A stretch of DNA of 64,000 nucleotides from the NCBI GenBank assembly GCA_963705325.1, contig OY970069.1, forward strand, positions 5,518,001 through 5,582,000, read 5' to 3'. This stretch comes from DATARH01 sp963705325 (GTDB lineage Bacteria; Pseudomonadota; Alphaproteobacteria; ATCC43930; CGMCC-115725). The translations under genes and the position numbers were made by a program. The notes beneath the pieces were generated by a model that saw nothing but the letters and a program-made list of their open reading frames with translations, was not told the origin of the DNA and did no database searches. Below, one piece after another: positions 19,096 through 27,734 of this stretch; the stretch's first letter is position 1, and each line of letters begins with the position of its first letter.

Positions 19096-19776
19096 ATGTC
19101 AGTCGGCGACGTCACAACATTGGTGGGTTTAGCGGAACAATTCGGTCCATTTTTATTTGCAATTTTATTCATCCTTGTCGTCACCCGCACGGCGCATCAA
19201 TGGTTCCGCGAGGCGGTCAGCCGAACGCCCCACGCCAATCCAGCGGAAATTCGCACTCTGCGGTTCTATTTCATCCTCAGCGTCTATTGCGGTATCGGCG
19301 CCATGATCCTTTCGGTCGGATGGTGGTTCTATGCGCAAACACGTGGGATGTATTACTATCAATTTTCGATTTCCGAGCTTAGCAACGAAGATCAGATAAT
19401 TTCCCAATTTTTTAGTAAAACGGCGCCAATGCCAGTTGTTGCTGGGGCCGCTCCATTACACGATGAGTATTTCCTAATTGGTCAGCCAACACCTTTTAAC
19501 CAGGGCCAAAAATTCACTATTCAATACTACCGGCTGCCGCAAGGCACTGGCACCAATACCGGAACCGTCATCACACCCCAGGACATCGTCGTCGCCTATT
19601 CCGGCAACAGCAGCGACGCCTTTCGGTTAGTCGCGCAGGCAGGAGAACCGCCGACGCTTCAATTGAGCTCGGCGAGGCCCGACGCATCGCTCCATTTTCT
19701 GGCGCTTCGTGACCTGGCCCGGTTGGCGCAAGCGGCTGCTCTGACGTCAGCCGACGGGATTGGAGCGACGCATTGA
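19096..19776 (+). CDS. Hypothetical membrane protein with periplasmic domain
   Basis: About 226 residues from ATG at 19096. Two hydrophobic helices (FGPFLFAILFILVV and FYFILSVYCGIGAMILSVGWWFY) flank a short cytoplasmic loop, followed by an extracytoplasmic part of about 150 residues rich in Gln, Thr and aromatic residues (QGQKFTIQYYRLPQ). Local base composition is AT-richer than the surroundings. The stop overlaps the next gene start (TTGA), so the two are coupled. No family recognised; the frame is open further upstream to 18928 but without coding character. Confidence 0.6.
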   Translation: MSVGDVTTLVGLAEQFGPFLFAILFILVVTRTAHQWFREAVSRTPHANPAEIRTLRFYFILSVYCGIGAMILSVGWWFYAQTRGMYYYQFSISELSNEDQIISQFFSKTAPMPVVAGAAPLHDEYFLIGQPTPFNQGQKFTIQYYRLPQGTGTNTGTVITPQDIVVAYSGNSSDAFRLVAQAGEPPTLQLSSARPDASLHFLALRDLARLAQAAALTSADGIGATH

Positions 19777-20084
19777 TCCGATTTGCCATCGCGGTGGGCC
19801 TGATGCTGCTCCTCTTGCCCGCATCAACGGCGGCCGCGCAATCAACTTGCGTAACCCGATCGGGTTCCTGCCCCATCAGCGGACAGGCGTCGCCGGGCAG
19901 CACCTGCATATGCATGACCGCCGCAGGGCCGGTGCCGGGCAGCGTGCCTGGTACGCGCCCGAATTTCTGTTGTACGCCGGCGGGCCGCCTTGGCCCTTAC
20001 AACACGCTGACGACGCCCGCCGGAGTAGCGTGTTCCGGATTGTTGCCGTCAGGCGCGCGAGTCACCGGACAAGCCTGTTATTAG
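19773..20084 (+). CDS. Small secreted cysteine-rich protein
   Basis: A 103-residue protein starting with TTG inside the stop of the upstream gene. It has a strong signal peptide (MIRFAIAVGLMLLLLPASTAAAQ). The mature part of about 80 residues contains eight cysteines, including CICM and CC pairs, and is rich in Gly, Pro and Thr, suggesting a disulphide-stabilised extracytoplasmic protein. Coupled translation with the preceding membrane protein suggests a shared role. No family recognised. Confidence 0.58.
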   Translation: MIRFAIAVGLMLLLLPASTAAAQSTCVTRSGSCPISGQASPGSTCICMTAAGPVPGSVPGTRPNFCCTPAGRLGPYNTLTTPAGVACSGLLPSGARVTGQACY

Positions 20085-20217
20085 GGGTTTCGGGGAACGA
20101 ACTTCATCAGGTCGGAAGCATCGCAATACGGGCTAAATTAGAAACGAATGTTCGCCGCGCCGCGCGCTGAGGGGCCTATTTCTCAATGATGTAGTCTCTC
20201 ATCGCGGGAGCGGCGTT

Positions 20218-20472
20218 ATGGAGATGTGGTTCATTGTCGGCCTGCTCGCCCTGATCGAGCTTTTCATCGTTGTGCGGATCCCGCTGGCGCTATTCGACGG
20301 CGCGGTGCCACTCAATCCCGCTGGCTGGTTCGGCTACGCCGAGTATCTCGACGTCACCGTCGAGCGACGGAATTCTCCCAGAACTTATTGGTTTATCGTG
20401 TCACTGGCGACCGCCCTGGCGATGCTCTTCGGCGTCTTCATCTATTTGATCGCGACCCGCACCGCGACCTAG
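20218..20472 (+). CDS. Small two-helix membrane protein
   Basis: An 84-residue protein with an N-terminal helix (MWFIVGLLALIELFIVV) and a C-terminal helix (YWFIVSLATALAMLFGVFIYLIA) separated by a soluble loop with GWFGYAEYLDVTVERRN. A GGGAGCGGCG sequence precedes the ATG. It ends 8 bases before the stop of the convergent MFS pump gene. No family recognised. Confidence 0.58.
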   Translation: MEMWFIVGLLALIELFIVVRIPLALFDGAVPLNPAGWFGYAEYLDVTVERRNSPRTYWFIVSLATALAMLFGVFIYLIATRTAT

Positions 20473-20479
20473 CGGCGGC

Positions 20480-22045
20480 TCACTCCATCGCCACCGCCGG
20501 TTCCGAGGCTCGTCGGCGCGGCCGACGCAGTAGCAGCAGGAATGGCGCCGCGATCAGAATGACGACCACCATCAGGTGGAAATCATCGATATAGGCGATC
20601 ATCTGCGCCTGGCGCGTCACCTGGGCATTAAGCGCGGCAACGCCATGGATATTGGTCAGGCTGTACGGCGCACCGAGCGTCTGTGCCAGCGGATTGTCGG
20701 GCCTTACATGCTCGGCGAGCCGTGAATGGACGACCTGAGTGTTTTCCACCAGTAGGGCCTCGACGATCGAGATTCCGACGCTGCCCCCGACATTGCGCAT
20801 CAGGCTGAAAATCGCGGTGCCCTGGGTGATGACATTGCGCGGCAGGGTAGAAAAGGTGACGACGCTCAATGGGGTAAACACGAAGCCGAGGCCGAACCCC
20901 TGCAGCATTCCGGTGGTGATGAATGGCCACGTCCCCATCTCCAACGAAAACCCGGTCATCTGCCACAGCGACACGGCCGTCAGCGTGAGCCCGCCGAGGA
21001 TGATCAGCCTGATGTCGATCTTGCCGACGAGGCGAGCGACGACGAACATCGCGACCATCGTGCCAAGGCCGCGCGGCGCGGTGACGAAGCCGGCGGTCAT
21101 AACCGGGTAGTTCATCAGCGCCTGCATCATCGTCGGCAGCAAGGTCATCGACCCATAGAGCGGAATACCGATCAGGAACATCAGCACGATACCGGCGACG
21201 CAATTCGAATCTTTGAGCAGGGCGCGGTTGAGGAACGATCGGTCGCCCGCGGTCGCGGTATGGACGATGAAAAGATAAAGGCTGAGCGCGGCGACGATCG
21301 CCTCGATCCGAATTTCACTCGAGCCGAACCAGTCCTTAAGCTCGCCGCGGTCGAGCATCATCTGCAGCGCGCCGATGGCGACGCTCAAGGTCGCGAAGCC
21401 GAACCAGTCGAAGGCTTCGCGCTGGCCATGTCGGCTCTCGTGGATGAAGACCATGATCCCGGCGGCGGCGAGCACGCCGACCGGCACATTGATGTAAAAC
21501 ACCCACCGCCATGAGTAGTCGTCGGTCAGCCAGCCGCCGAGCGCCGGCCCGATGATGGGGCCGAGGATCACCCCCATGCCCCATACCGCCATCGCCTTGG
21601 CGTGCTGTTCGGGCGGGTTGACCTGCAGCAGCACCGATTGCGAGAGCGGCACCAGAGCCGCGCCGCAAATCCCCTGGAGCAGCCGGTAGATGACGAGCTG
21701 GGCGAGGCTGGTCGCGGCGCCGCACAGGGCCGAAGCGATGGTGAAGCCGATCACCGAGATGAGGAACACGTATTTGATCCCGAAGCGACTGGCGAGCCAG
21801 CCAGTCAGCGGGGTCATGATCGCGGCGGCGACGATGTATGACGTCACCACCCAGGCGATCTGATCCTGCGAGCACGAGAAGCTGCCCTGCATGTGCGGCA
21901 GCGCGACATTGGCGATTGTCGTGTCGACGCCTTGCATGAACGTCGCCAGCATGATCGAGGCAGTGATCGCACCGCGATTGATGCGCGGCCCCGCCTCGCC
22001 GCCCGGCGGGGTGGCCGTTCCGCTCGATGAAGCCAGGCTCCGCAT
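20480..22045 (-). CDS. DHA2-family (EmrB/QacA-like) drug:H+ antiporter, copy 1
   Basis: A 521-residue, 14-helix major facilitator of the EmrB/QacA subfamily. Motif 1 with TIANVALPHMQGSFSCSQDQ, motif A GWLASRFG, motif C GxxxGP-type VILGPIIGPALGGWL and the late PxLRNVGGSVGIS-like MRNVGGSVGIS are visible. It exports hydrophobic compounds using the proton gradient, normally with an EmrA-type adaptor. Start ATG 22045; the 15 codons upstream look non-coding. It follows a near-duplicate pump by 69 bases. Confidence 0.88.
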   Translation of the reverse strand: MRSLASSSGTATPPGGEAGPRINRGAITASIMLATFMQGVDTTIANVALPHMQGSFSCSQDQIAWVVTSYIVAAAIMTPLTGWLASRFGIKYVFLISVIGFTIASALCGAATSLAQLVIYRLLQGICGAALVPLSQSVLLQVNPPEQHAKAMAVWGMGVILGPIIGPALGGWLTDDYSWRWVFYINVPVGVLAAAGIMVFIHESRHGQREAFDWFGFATLSVAIGALQMMLDRGELKDWFGSSEIRIEAIVAALSLYLFIVHTATAGDRSFLNRALLKDSNCVAGIVLMFLIGIPLYGSMTLLPTMMQALMNYPVMTAGFVTAPRGLGTMVAMFVVARLVGKIDIRLIILGGLTLTAVSLWQMTGFSLEMGTWPFITTGMLQGFGLGFVFTPLSVVTFSTLPRNVITQGTAIFSLMRNVGGSVGISIVEALLVENTQVVHSRLAEHVRPDNPLAQTLGAPYSLTNIHGVAALNAQVTRQAQMIAYIDDFHLMVVVILIAAPFLLLLRRPRRRASEPAVAME

Positions 22046-22114
22046 GCGCCATCCTCGGCGAGAGCGCCGCCGCGCGCAACCGCGCCCCAAGATGGCGGCA
22101 ATATCGCGGCCAGG

Positions 22115-23684
22115 TTACTCGACGGCGACAGCCGGGCCTTTCGGGACGCGGTTCGGCCGGCGCAAAAGCAACAGGAACGGCAGCGCCACGAGAATGACGA
22201 TCACCATGAAATGGAAATCGTCGATATAGGCGATCATCTGCGCCTGACGGGTGACCTCCGCGTTGAGCGCGGCGACGCCGTGGACCTCGGTGAGGCTGAA
22301 TGGCGCGCGCAGCGCCTGGGCGACCGGGTTGTCGGGCCGGATGTGTTCGGCGAGCCGCGAGTGGACGATCTGGCTGTTGCGGACGAAGAGCGCCTCGACA
22401 ATCGAGACGCCGACGCTGCCGCCGACATTGCGCATCAGGCTGAAGATCGCGGTGCCTTGGGTGAGGTGCTGGCGCGACAGGGTAGAGAAGGTGATCACGC
22501 TCAATGGCGTGAACACAAAGCCGAGCCCGAACCCCTGCAGGATGCCGGAGACAAGCAGCAGGTTCATGTTCATCGCGAGCGAAAACCCGGTCATCTGCCA
22601 CAACGAAATCGCAGTCAACGAGAGCCCGGTGAGGATGATGAGCCGGGTATCGATCTTGCCGATAATGCGCGCGACGAGAACCATCGCGACCAGGGTGCCG
22701 ATGCCGCGCGGCGCGGTGACGAACCCGGCGGTCACGACCGGATAGTTCAGCAACACCTGCATCATCGTCGGCAACAGCACCATCGTGCCGTTGAGAATGA
22801 TGCCGACAAAGAACATCAGGATGAAGCCGGCGGTGAAATTAGGGTCCTTTAGCATGTTGCGGTTGAGGAAGGAGCTGGCGCTGGTCGTCGCCGTGTGCAC
22901 GACGAAGAGGTAGAAACACAACGCCGCGACAGTCGCCTCGACCCAAATCTCGGTCGAGCCGAACCAATCCTTGAGCTCGCCGCGGTCGAGCATCATCTGG
23001 ACTGCACCGACCGCGACCGACAGCGTGCCGAAGCCGAAGAAATCGAACCGCTCGCGGTGGCCGTGCCGGTCGTCGTGGATGAAGACGAGGATGCCAATGG
23101 CGCACAGCACGCCGACAGGCAGGTTGATGAGGAAGACCCAGCGCCAGGTGAAATTGTCGGTCAGCCAGCCGCCGAGGGCCGGACCGATGATCGGACCGAG
23201 CATCGTGCCGATTCCCCACAGCGCCATCGCCCGGCCGTGGCGCTCGGGCGGATTAGCGCGCAGCAGCACTGATTGCGACAGCGGCACTAGCGCCGCGCCG
23301 CAAATTCCCTGAAGCACGCGATAGAGCACGAGCTGCACCAAGGTCGTCGCCAGCGCCACACAAGGCCGACGCCGTTGTGAAGCCGACGACCGAGGTGAAG
23401 AACACCCATTTAATGCCGAGCCGGCCAGCGAGCCAGCCGGTGAGCGGCGTCATGATCGCGGCGGCGACGATGTACGACGTCACCACCCAGGCGATCTGAT
23501 CCTGCGAGCAACTGAAGCTGCCCTGGATATGCGGCAACGCGACATTGGCGATCGTGGTGTCGACGCCCTGCATGATCGTCGCGCAGGTGATCGAAGCGGT
23601 GATCGCGGCCCGGTTGACCCGCGGCTCGCCGATCCCATCGCCGGTTACGGTGGTGGCGCCACGAAATGACCCAAGGCTGCGCAT
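22115..23684 (-). CDS. DHA2-family (EmrB/QacA-like) drug:H+ antiporter, copy 2, frameshifted
   Basis: Close paralogue of the next pump downstream: the same TIANVALPHIQGSFSCSQDQ and WVVTSYIVAAAIMTPLTGWLA stretches, PIIGPALGGWL and SLMRNVGGSVGVS. ATG 23684 begins MRSLGSFRGATT. The frame is lost at about 23351-23358: one extra base in the run GGCGCTGG, by comparison with the paralogue, splits SALC from ATTLVQLVLYR. Otherwise full length at about 523 residues. Tandem duplication of a pump is clear; whether this copy is functional depends on whether the extra base is real. Confidence 0.85.
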
Positions 23685-23755
23685 GGCGCGCGCATCCTCG
23701 GCGACGACGGCAGAGCTTGCAACAGCTGCCACCGCGCCCGTGATATGTGCGGGCG

Positions 23756-24025
23756 ATGCGCTGGTCGAAACTTCGCTGGACGAAAATCGCGCTGCTGGTG
23801 TTCGGGGCTGGTGGCTTGCTGGGGCTCGCCGTCGTCTCGGTGCCGCTGCCACGGCTGGCGCGGGTCGCCAGCGCGGCGATGGCGCTGGGTATCCTCGCGT
23901 TGCCGGCTACCGTCGTCGCCGATTGGCGCCGCAAATCGCCGGTGACGCCGGCGCGCCGCCGCCGCTATGCGGGCGCGAAGCGTCGCACCATCGCGCCGCA
24001 GCGTCGCAAACCTCGCCGGCGTTGA
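23756..24025 (+). CDS. Small membrane protein with basic tail
   Basis: About 89 residues from ATG 23756 (GTG 23747 also possible). Two hydrophobic segments (KIALLVFGAGGLLGLAVVSV and ASAAMALGILALPATVV) are followed by a strongly basic tail with RRRRYAGAKRRT and KPRRR. It is divergent from the pump gene, 71 bases away. No family recognised. Confidence 0.5.
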   Translation: MRWSKLRWTKIALLVFGAGGLLGLAVVSVPLPRLARVASAAMALGILALPATVVADWRRKSPVTPARRRRYAGAKRRTIAPQRRKPRRR

Positions 24026-24130
24026 TCCCGCCATGCAGGCCGGACGCTTCCCCCATCCCGCTCGCCCGTACTAGGATCGAATCGGAAGCGCGGGGAGCCG
24101 TCCCGGCCGAAGCTCGATGGAGGAAATGCT

Positions 24131-25198
24131 ATGGCGAAGAAAAAGATCGCGGTCGTCTGCACCGGCGCGGTCGGCGGCTATGCCGGGGCGCATATGGTCA
24201 AGGCCGGGGAGGATGTGACCTTTATCGATTTCTGGCCCGAGCATGTCGAGCACATGAAGAAACACGGGCTGACCATCACCCATTTGCGCGATGTCGAGCC
24301 GTTCACCGTGCCGGTGCGCGCGCTGCATGTCACCGAGCTGCAGCAGGTCTCGAAGGAAAAGCCGTTCGATATCGCCTTTGTCTGCACCAAGAGCTATGAC
24401 ACCGCCTGGGCGACGACGATGATCAAGCAGTACGTCGCCGATAACGGCTATTTCGTCTCGCTGCAGAACTGCATGAACGAGGAGACGATCGCCAACATCG
24501 TCGGCTGGGGCAAGACGCTGGGCTCGATCGCCAGCTCGATCACCGTGGCGCTCCACGCGCCCGGGCAGATCGTCCGCGCCGCCGGCAAGTCGGGCTCCAA
24601 GCACACCGTATTCCGCGCCGGCGAAGTGCACGGCCGCGTGACCGAGCGCGCCAAGGAGGTGCGCGACCTGCTCGCCAATGCCGACAGCGCCATGGTCACC
24701 GAGAATTTGTGGGGCGAGCGCTGGTCGAAGCTAGTCACCAACGTGATGGGCAACGGGCTCTCAGCCTGCACCGGGATGATCACCAAGGACATGGTCAAGA
24801 ACGACGCGATCCGCCATTTCTCGAACCGGCTCGGCAGCGAGGCGATCCGCGTCGGCCAGGCGCTCGGCTACACCTTCGACGAAGTCAGCCACATGGATCC
24901 GGAGATGATCGCGCGGTCCGGCGAAGGCGATGCCGAGGCGCAGCGGATGATCGACGAGCACCGGCTCGAAGAGGCCAACAAACCCGGCGGCGGCGAGCAC
25001 CGCCCGTCGATGGGCCAGGACATGGTCAAGGGCCGCCGCACCGAGATCAACTTCCTCAACGGCTTTGTCGTGCAGAAGGGCAAGGAGGTCGGGATCGACG
25101 CGCCGACCAATGCGATCCTCACCGACATCGTGTTGCGGGTCGAGCGCGGCGAACTGAAGGCGGACCCCAAGCACATCACTGATTTAAGACTGAATTAG
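24131..25198 (+). CDS. 2-dehydropantoate 2-reductase family (PanE/ApbA) protein
   Basis: A 355-residue NADP-dependent reductase of the ketopantoate reductase family. The Rossmann motif is unusual, VVCTGAVGGYAGAHMVKAG (usual GxGxxG). CTKSYDT and QNCMNEE (usual QNG) mark the substrate region, and the C-terminal all-helical domain has LVTNVMGNGLSACTG and the late GRRTEINFLNGFVV motif. Relatives of this length often act on other 2-oxo acids, so pantothenate synthesis is not certain. AGGAAATGCT precedes the ATG. Confidence 0.82.
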   Translation: MAKKKIAVVCTGAVGGYAGAHMVKAGEDVTFIDFWPEHVEHMKKHGLTITHLRDVEPFTVPVRALHVTELQQVSKEKPFDIAFVCTKSYDTAWATTMIKQYVADNGYFVSLQNCMNEETIANIVGWGKTLGSIASSITVALHAPGQIVRAAGKSGSKHTVFRAGEVHGRVTERAKEVRDLLANADSAMVTENLWGERWSKLVTNVMGNGLSACTGMITKDMVKNDAIRHFSNRLGSEAIRVGQALGYTFDEVSHMDPEMIARSGEGDAEAQRMIDEHRLEEANKPGGGEHRPSMGQDMVKGRRTEINFLNGFVVQKGKEVGIDAPTNAILTDIVLRVERGELKADPKHITDLRLN

Positions 25199-25208
25199 CA
25201 TCGACTAG

Positions 25209-25333
25209 CCCCTCTCCCGCATGCGGGAAAGGGAGGGACCCATCGCGCCAGCTATTGGGAGGGTGAGGGCTCGTGGCGAGCACCCTCACCCGCCTCGCTG
25301 CGCTCGGCACCCTCTCCCGCTCGCGGGAGAGGG
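25209..25333. repeat. Interspersed CTCTCCCGC / GCGGGAGAGGG palindromic element
   Basis: A 125-base intergenic element with outer arms CCCTCTCCCGC...GCGGGAGAGGG and inner arms AGGGTGAGGGCTCGTGGCGAG / complementary CACCCTCACCCGCC. This imperfect nested inverted repeat is a familiar dispersed repeat in alphaproteobacterial genomes. It fills the gap between the PanE-like gene and the oxidoreductase gene and may form a large cruciform or transcript hairpin. Confidence 0.75.
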
Positions 25334-25347
25334 ACAGGAGGAAGAGG

Positions 25348-26274
25348 ATGCTCGCTGTCGTCAACACGCCGGGCGGGCCGGCGCCGGTCGCGATCCGCGA
25401 TGTAGCTGAACCCAAGCCGAAGGCGAACGAGGCGGTAGTCGCGGTGCACGCGTTCTCGCTCAACCGCGGCGAGATGCGCCTGTTTCAGGTGCGGCCCGAG
25501 GGCTGGCGTCCCGGCCAGGACATCGCCGGCGTGGTGGTACGCCAGGCCGCAGACGGCAGCGGGCCGGTGGCGGGAACCCGCGTCGTCTGCCTCACCGACT
25601 GGGAGGGCTGGGCCGAGCGCGCCGCGGTGCCGAGCCATCGCATGGCGGCGCTGCCGGACAGCGTGTCGTTTGCCGCTGCGGCGGCGCTGCCGGTCGCCGG
25701 GTTAACGGCTCTCAGGACGCTGCGCCACGGCGCGCCGCTGTTGGGCAAGCGGGTGCTGATTACCGGCGCGGCCGGCGGGGTCGGCAATCTCGCGGTGCAG
25801 CTGGCGGCGCGGTCGGGCGCCAGAGTGACGGCGGTGGTCGGCGGCGCCGAGCGGGCCAAAGTGCTCGACGGGCTCGGCGCCGCCGAAATCGTCACCGCCA
25901 TCGACAAGGCGCAAGGGCGCTTCGAGCTGATCCTCGAAGCTGCCGGCGGCGCGTCGCTGACCGCCGCGATCGCGCGGGTCGAGGCGAAGGGCGTCGTCGT
26001 CATCTACGGCAATTCGTCGGGCGAGCCGGCGCCGCTCAATTTCCGTGACTTCGCCGAGCACCAGAACGCCCGGCTGCAAGGTTTTCACTATTTCACCTCG
26101 GAGTCCGAGGAAAAGTTCGGTCCCGACCTAGCGTTGCTGGTCTCGCTGGTCGCCGATGGCTCGCTGAAGCCGTGCGTCGTTGAGCACGACTGGCACGAGA
26201 TACCGGCGGCCGGCGCGCGATTGCTGGCGCGCGGTATTGCCGGCAAGGCCGTGTTCCGCATTCCACAGAGCTGA
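25348..26274 (+). CDS. Zinc-free quinone oxidoreductase-type MDR dehydrogenase
   Basis: A 308-residue medium-chain dehydrogenase. The catalytic domain begins MLAVVNTPGGPAPV and has FSLNRGEMR, GQDIAGVVV, then the cofactor motif ITGAAGGVGNLAVQLAARSGARVTAV for NADPH. Catalytic zinc ligands are missing, as in quinone oxidoreductases. ATG 25348 follows AGGAGGAAGAGG, a strong ribosome binding site; the open frame to 25273 lies in the repeat element. Followed 12 bases later by a peroxiredoxin gene, so a two-gene redox operon is likely. Confidence 0.88.
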   Translation: MLAVVNTPGGPAPVAIRDVAEPKPKANEAVVAVHAFSLNRGEMRLFQVRPEGWRPGQDIAGVVVRQAADGSGPVAGTRVVCLTDWEGWAERAAVPSHRMAALPDSVSFAAAAALPVAGLTALRTLRHGAPLLGKRVLITGAAGGVGNLAVQLAARSGARVTAVVGGAERAKVLDGLGAAEIVTAIDKAQGRFELILEAAGGASLTAAIARVEAKGVVVIYGNSSGEPAPLNFRDFAEHQNARLQGFHYFTSESEEKFGPDLALLVSLVADGSLKPCVVEHDWHEIPAAGARLLARGIAGKAVFRIPQS

Positions 26275-26286
26275 ACGGAGGGAACG

Positions 26287-26776
26287 ATGACGATCAAAGA
26301 TCAAAGTCGGCGACAAAATCCCGAGCGTGACCCTGCGCCACCTGACCGCCGACGGGGTGCAGGCGGTCAGCAGCGACGATTATTTCAAGGGCCGCAAGGT
26401 CGCGATATTCGGGCTGCCCGGCGCCTATACCCGAACCTGCTCGTCGCGCCACCTGCCCGGCTATGTCGCCAACGCGGCGGCGCTCAAGGCCAAGGGCATC
26501 GACGAGATCGCCTGCGTCTCGGTCAACGACGCGTTTGTGATGAACGCCTGGGGCAAGGAGCACAATGCTGCGGGCAACGTGACAATGCTGGGTGACGGGT
26601 CGTGCGAGCTGACTCAGGCGCTCGGCCTCACCGTCGACCGCACCGAAGCAGGGATGGGCATCCGCTCGCAGCGCTATTCCATGGTCGTCGATGACGGCGT
26701 GGTCAAAGAATTAAGCGTCGAGCCGTCGGGCGAATACGGCGTCTCCAGCGCCGAGGCAATGCTGGAACGGCGCTAA
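26287..26776 (+). CDS. Peroxiredoxin, Prx5/AhpE-like, frameshifted near the start
   Basis: An atypical 2-Cys or 1-Cys Prx5-type thiol peroxidase of about 160 residues that reduces hydroperoxides. Peroxidatic Cys lies in GLPGAYTRTCSSRHLPGY; the usual Pro of TPTC is Arg. Later LGDGSCEL, GMGIRSQRYSMVVDDGVVKELSVEP is normal. The N-terminus is broken within codons 4-6, where GATCAAA is repeated in tandem (26293-26306); dropping one unit gives MTIKVGDKIPSVTLRHL, the expected start. GGAGGGAACG precedes the ATG. Confidence 0.86.
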
Positions 26777-26780
26777 CGCT

Positions 26781-26806
26781 ACCCAGCCGGAGATTCTCCG
26801 GCCGGG
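26781..26806 (+). terminator. Stem-loop downstream of the peroxiredoxin gene
   Basis: ACCCAGCCGGAG-ATT-CTCCGGCCGGGT, 12-base arms with one mismatch, 4 bases after the stop. There is no T-run, so it may act as a transcript-stabilising or weak terminator hairpin. Confidence 0.5.
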
Positions 26807-26834
26807 TGTCCACGCTCGGTCGGAGCGGGCGGAC

Positions 26835-27543
26835 TCAGCCGAAGCGAACTTCGCTGCGATGCCAGTTACGCCACTGCCGTGCGCGACGTTCCCGGCGCGA
26901 GCCGTCCGCGGCGTGGGAGCGCTGGAACGACATCGCCTTGGAACCCGTCACCTGCACCCAGCCGCGATGCGGATCAAATTTCTGGGCGTAGCCGCCGCTT
27001 AGCACCTCAAAAGCAGCGCGCGAGTGGCCCTTCAGATCGATGGCGCCGTGAGCGTGCTGGTGACCGAACCAGTTTGGCGTCACGAAATCGGTCACGAGGA
27101 TGTCAGCGATCTTGTAACCGTATTGGTCAAACTCGACCGGGTCGCACACCTCACCGGCCCAGAATACCCCGTGGACGTCCTGGTAGGCGCTGTTCAACCA
27201 TGGATCGACGGCCATCTCGCAGATCTCGTGCGTGGCGCCGACGCTGATGCTCGCGTTGTCGGAAAGCAGCGTCTTGACGAAGACCTTGGAGATCGGGAGG
27301 CCTTCATTCGTCAGATCGTGATAGGCCAGGGCGCCCGCTTGGTCGCTGTTGTCGAGAAACACCACCCACCACGTTCCAGCACCCGGTGCCTGGCCTTTGG
27401 GTACGAAGCCGAACGTGGCTTCATCTACACCCCAAGCCGGGGCGAGGTCCTTGTTCCACTGTTGGTCAAGCGCGGGAATCATCTTTTGCACATCGGCGTC
27501 GCCGATGGCCGTCGAACTCGTTGATAACTGCGATTTGGACCAT
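26835..27543 (-). CDS. Uncharacterised protein with THEICE/VDP metal-site-like motif, frameshifted at its start
   Basis: About 236 residues once one base is removed at 27514-27519 (GAACTC on the plus strand), joining MVQIAVINE to STAIGDADVQKMIPALDQQW. The core has WWVVFLDNSDQAGALAYHD, then ATHEICEMAVDPW, GEVCDPVEFDQYGYKI and VTDFVTPNWF. The spaced His, Glu, Asp residues look like a metalloprotease-like site, and similar unnamed proteins occur in rhizobia; activity is not established. No signal peptide. It is convergent with the peroxiredoxin gene and has an Arg-rich tail. Confidence 0.6.
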
Positions 27544-27696
27544 GGTTTGGCTCCTTCGGGTCGATCGGTGACCCGATGGAATCAGCTTGCAATTGCTCGC
27601 GCAGAAGTAAAGTGGCGGCGCGGGGAATAGTTTCGAGATCGACGCAAATCCGTCGGATCGGAGTGGCGCCGCACCACGCATAACAAAGACAAAGAA

Positions 27697-27719
27697 GTGG
27701 CCGGGTGGAGCCCGGCCAC
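27697..27719 (-). terminator. Rho-independent terminator after clpB
   Basis: On the minus strand, GTGGCCGGG-CTCCA-CCCGGCCAC followed by TTCTTTGTCTTTG, 15 bases past the clpB stop. A strong 9-bp stem with a U-rich tail. Confidence 0.82.
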
Positions 27720-27734
27720 AGCAAGTCCGGTTTA

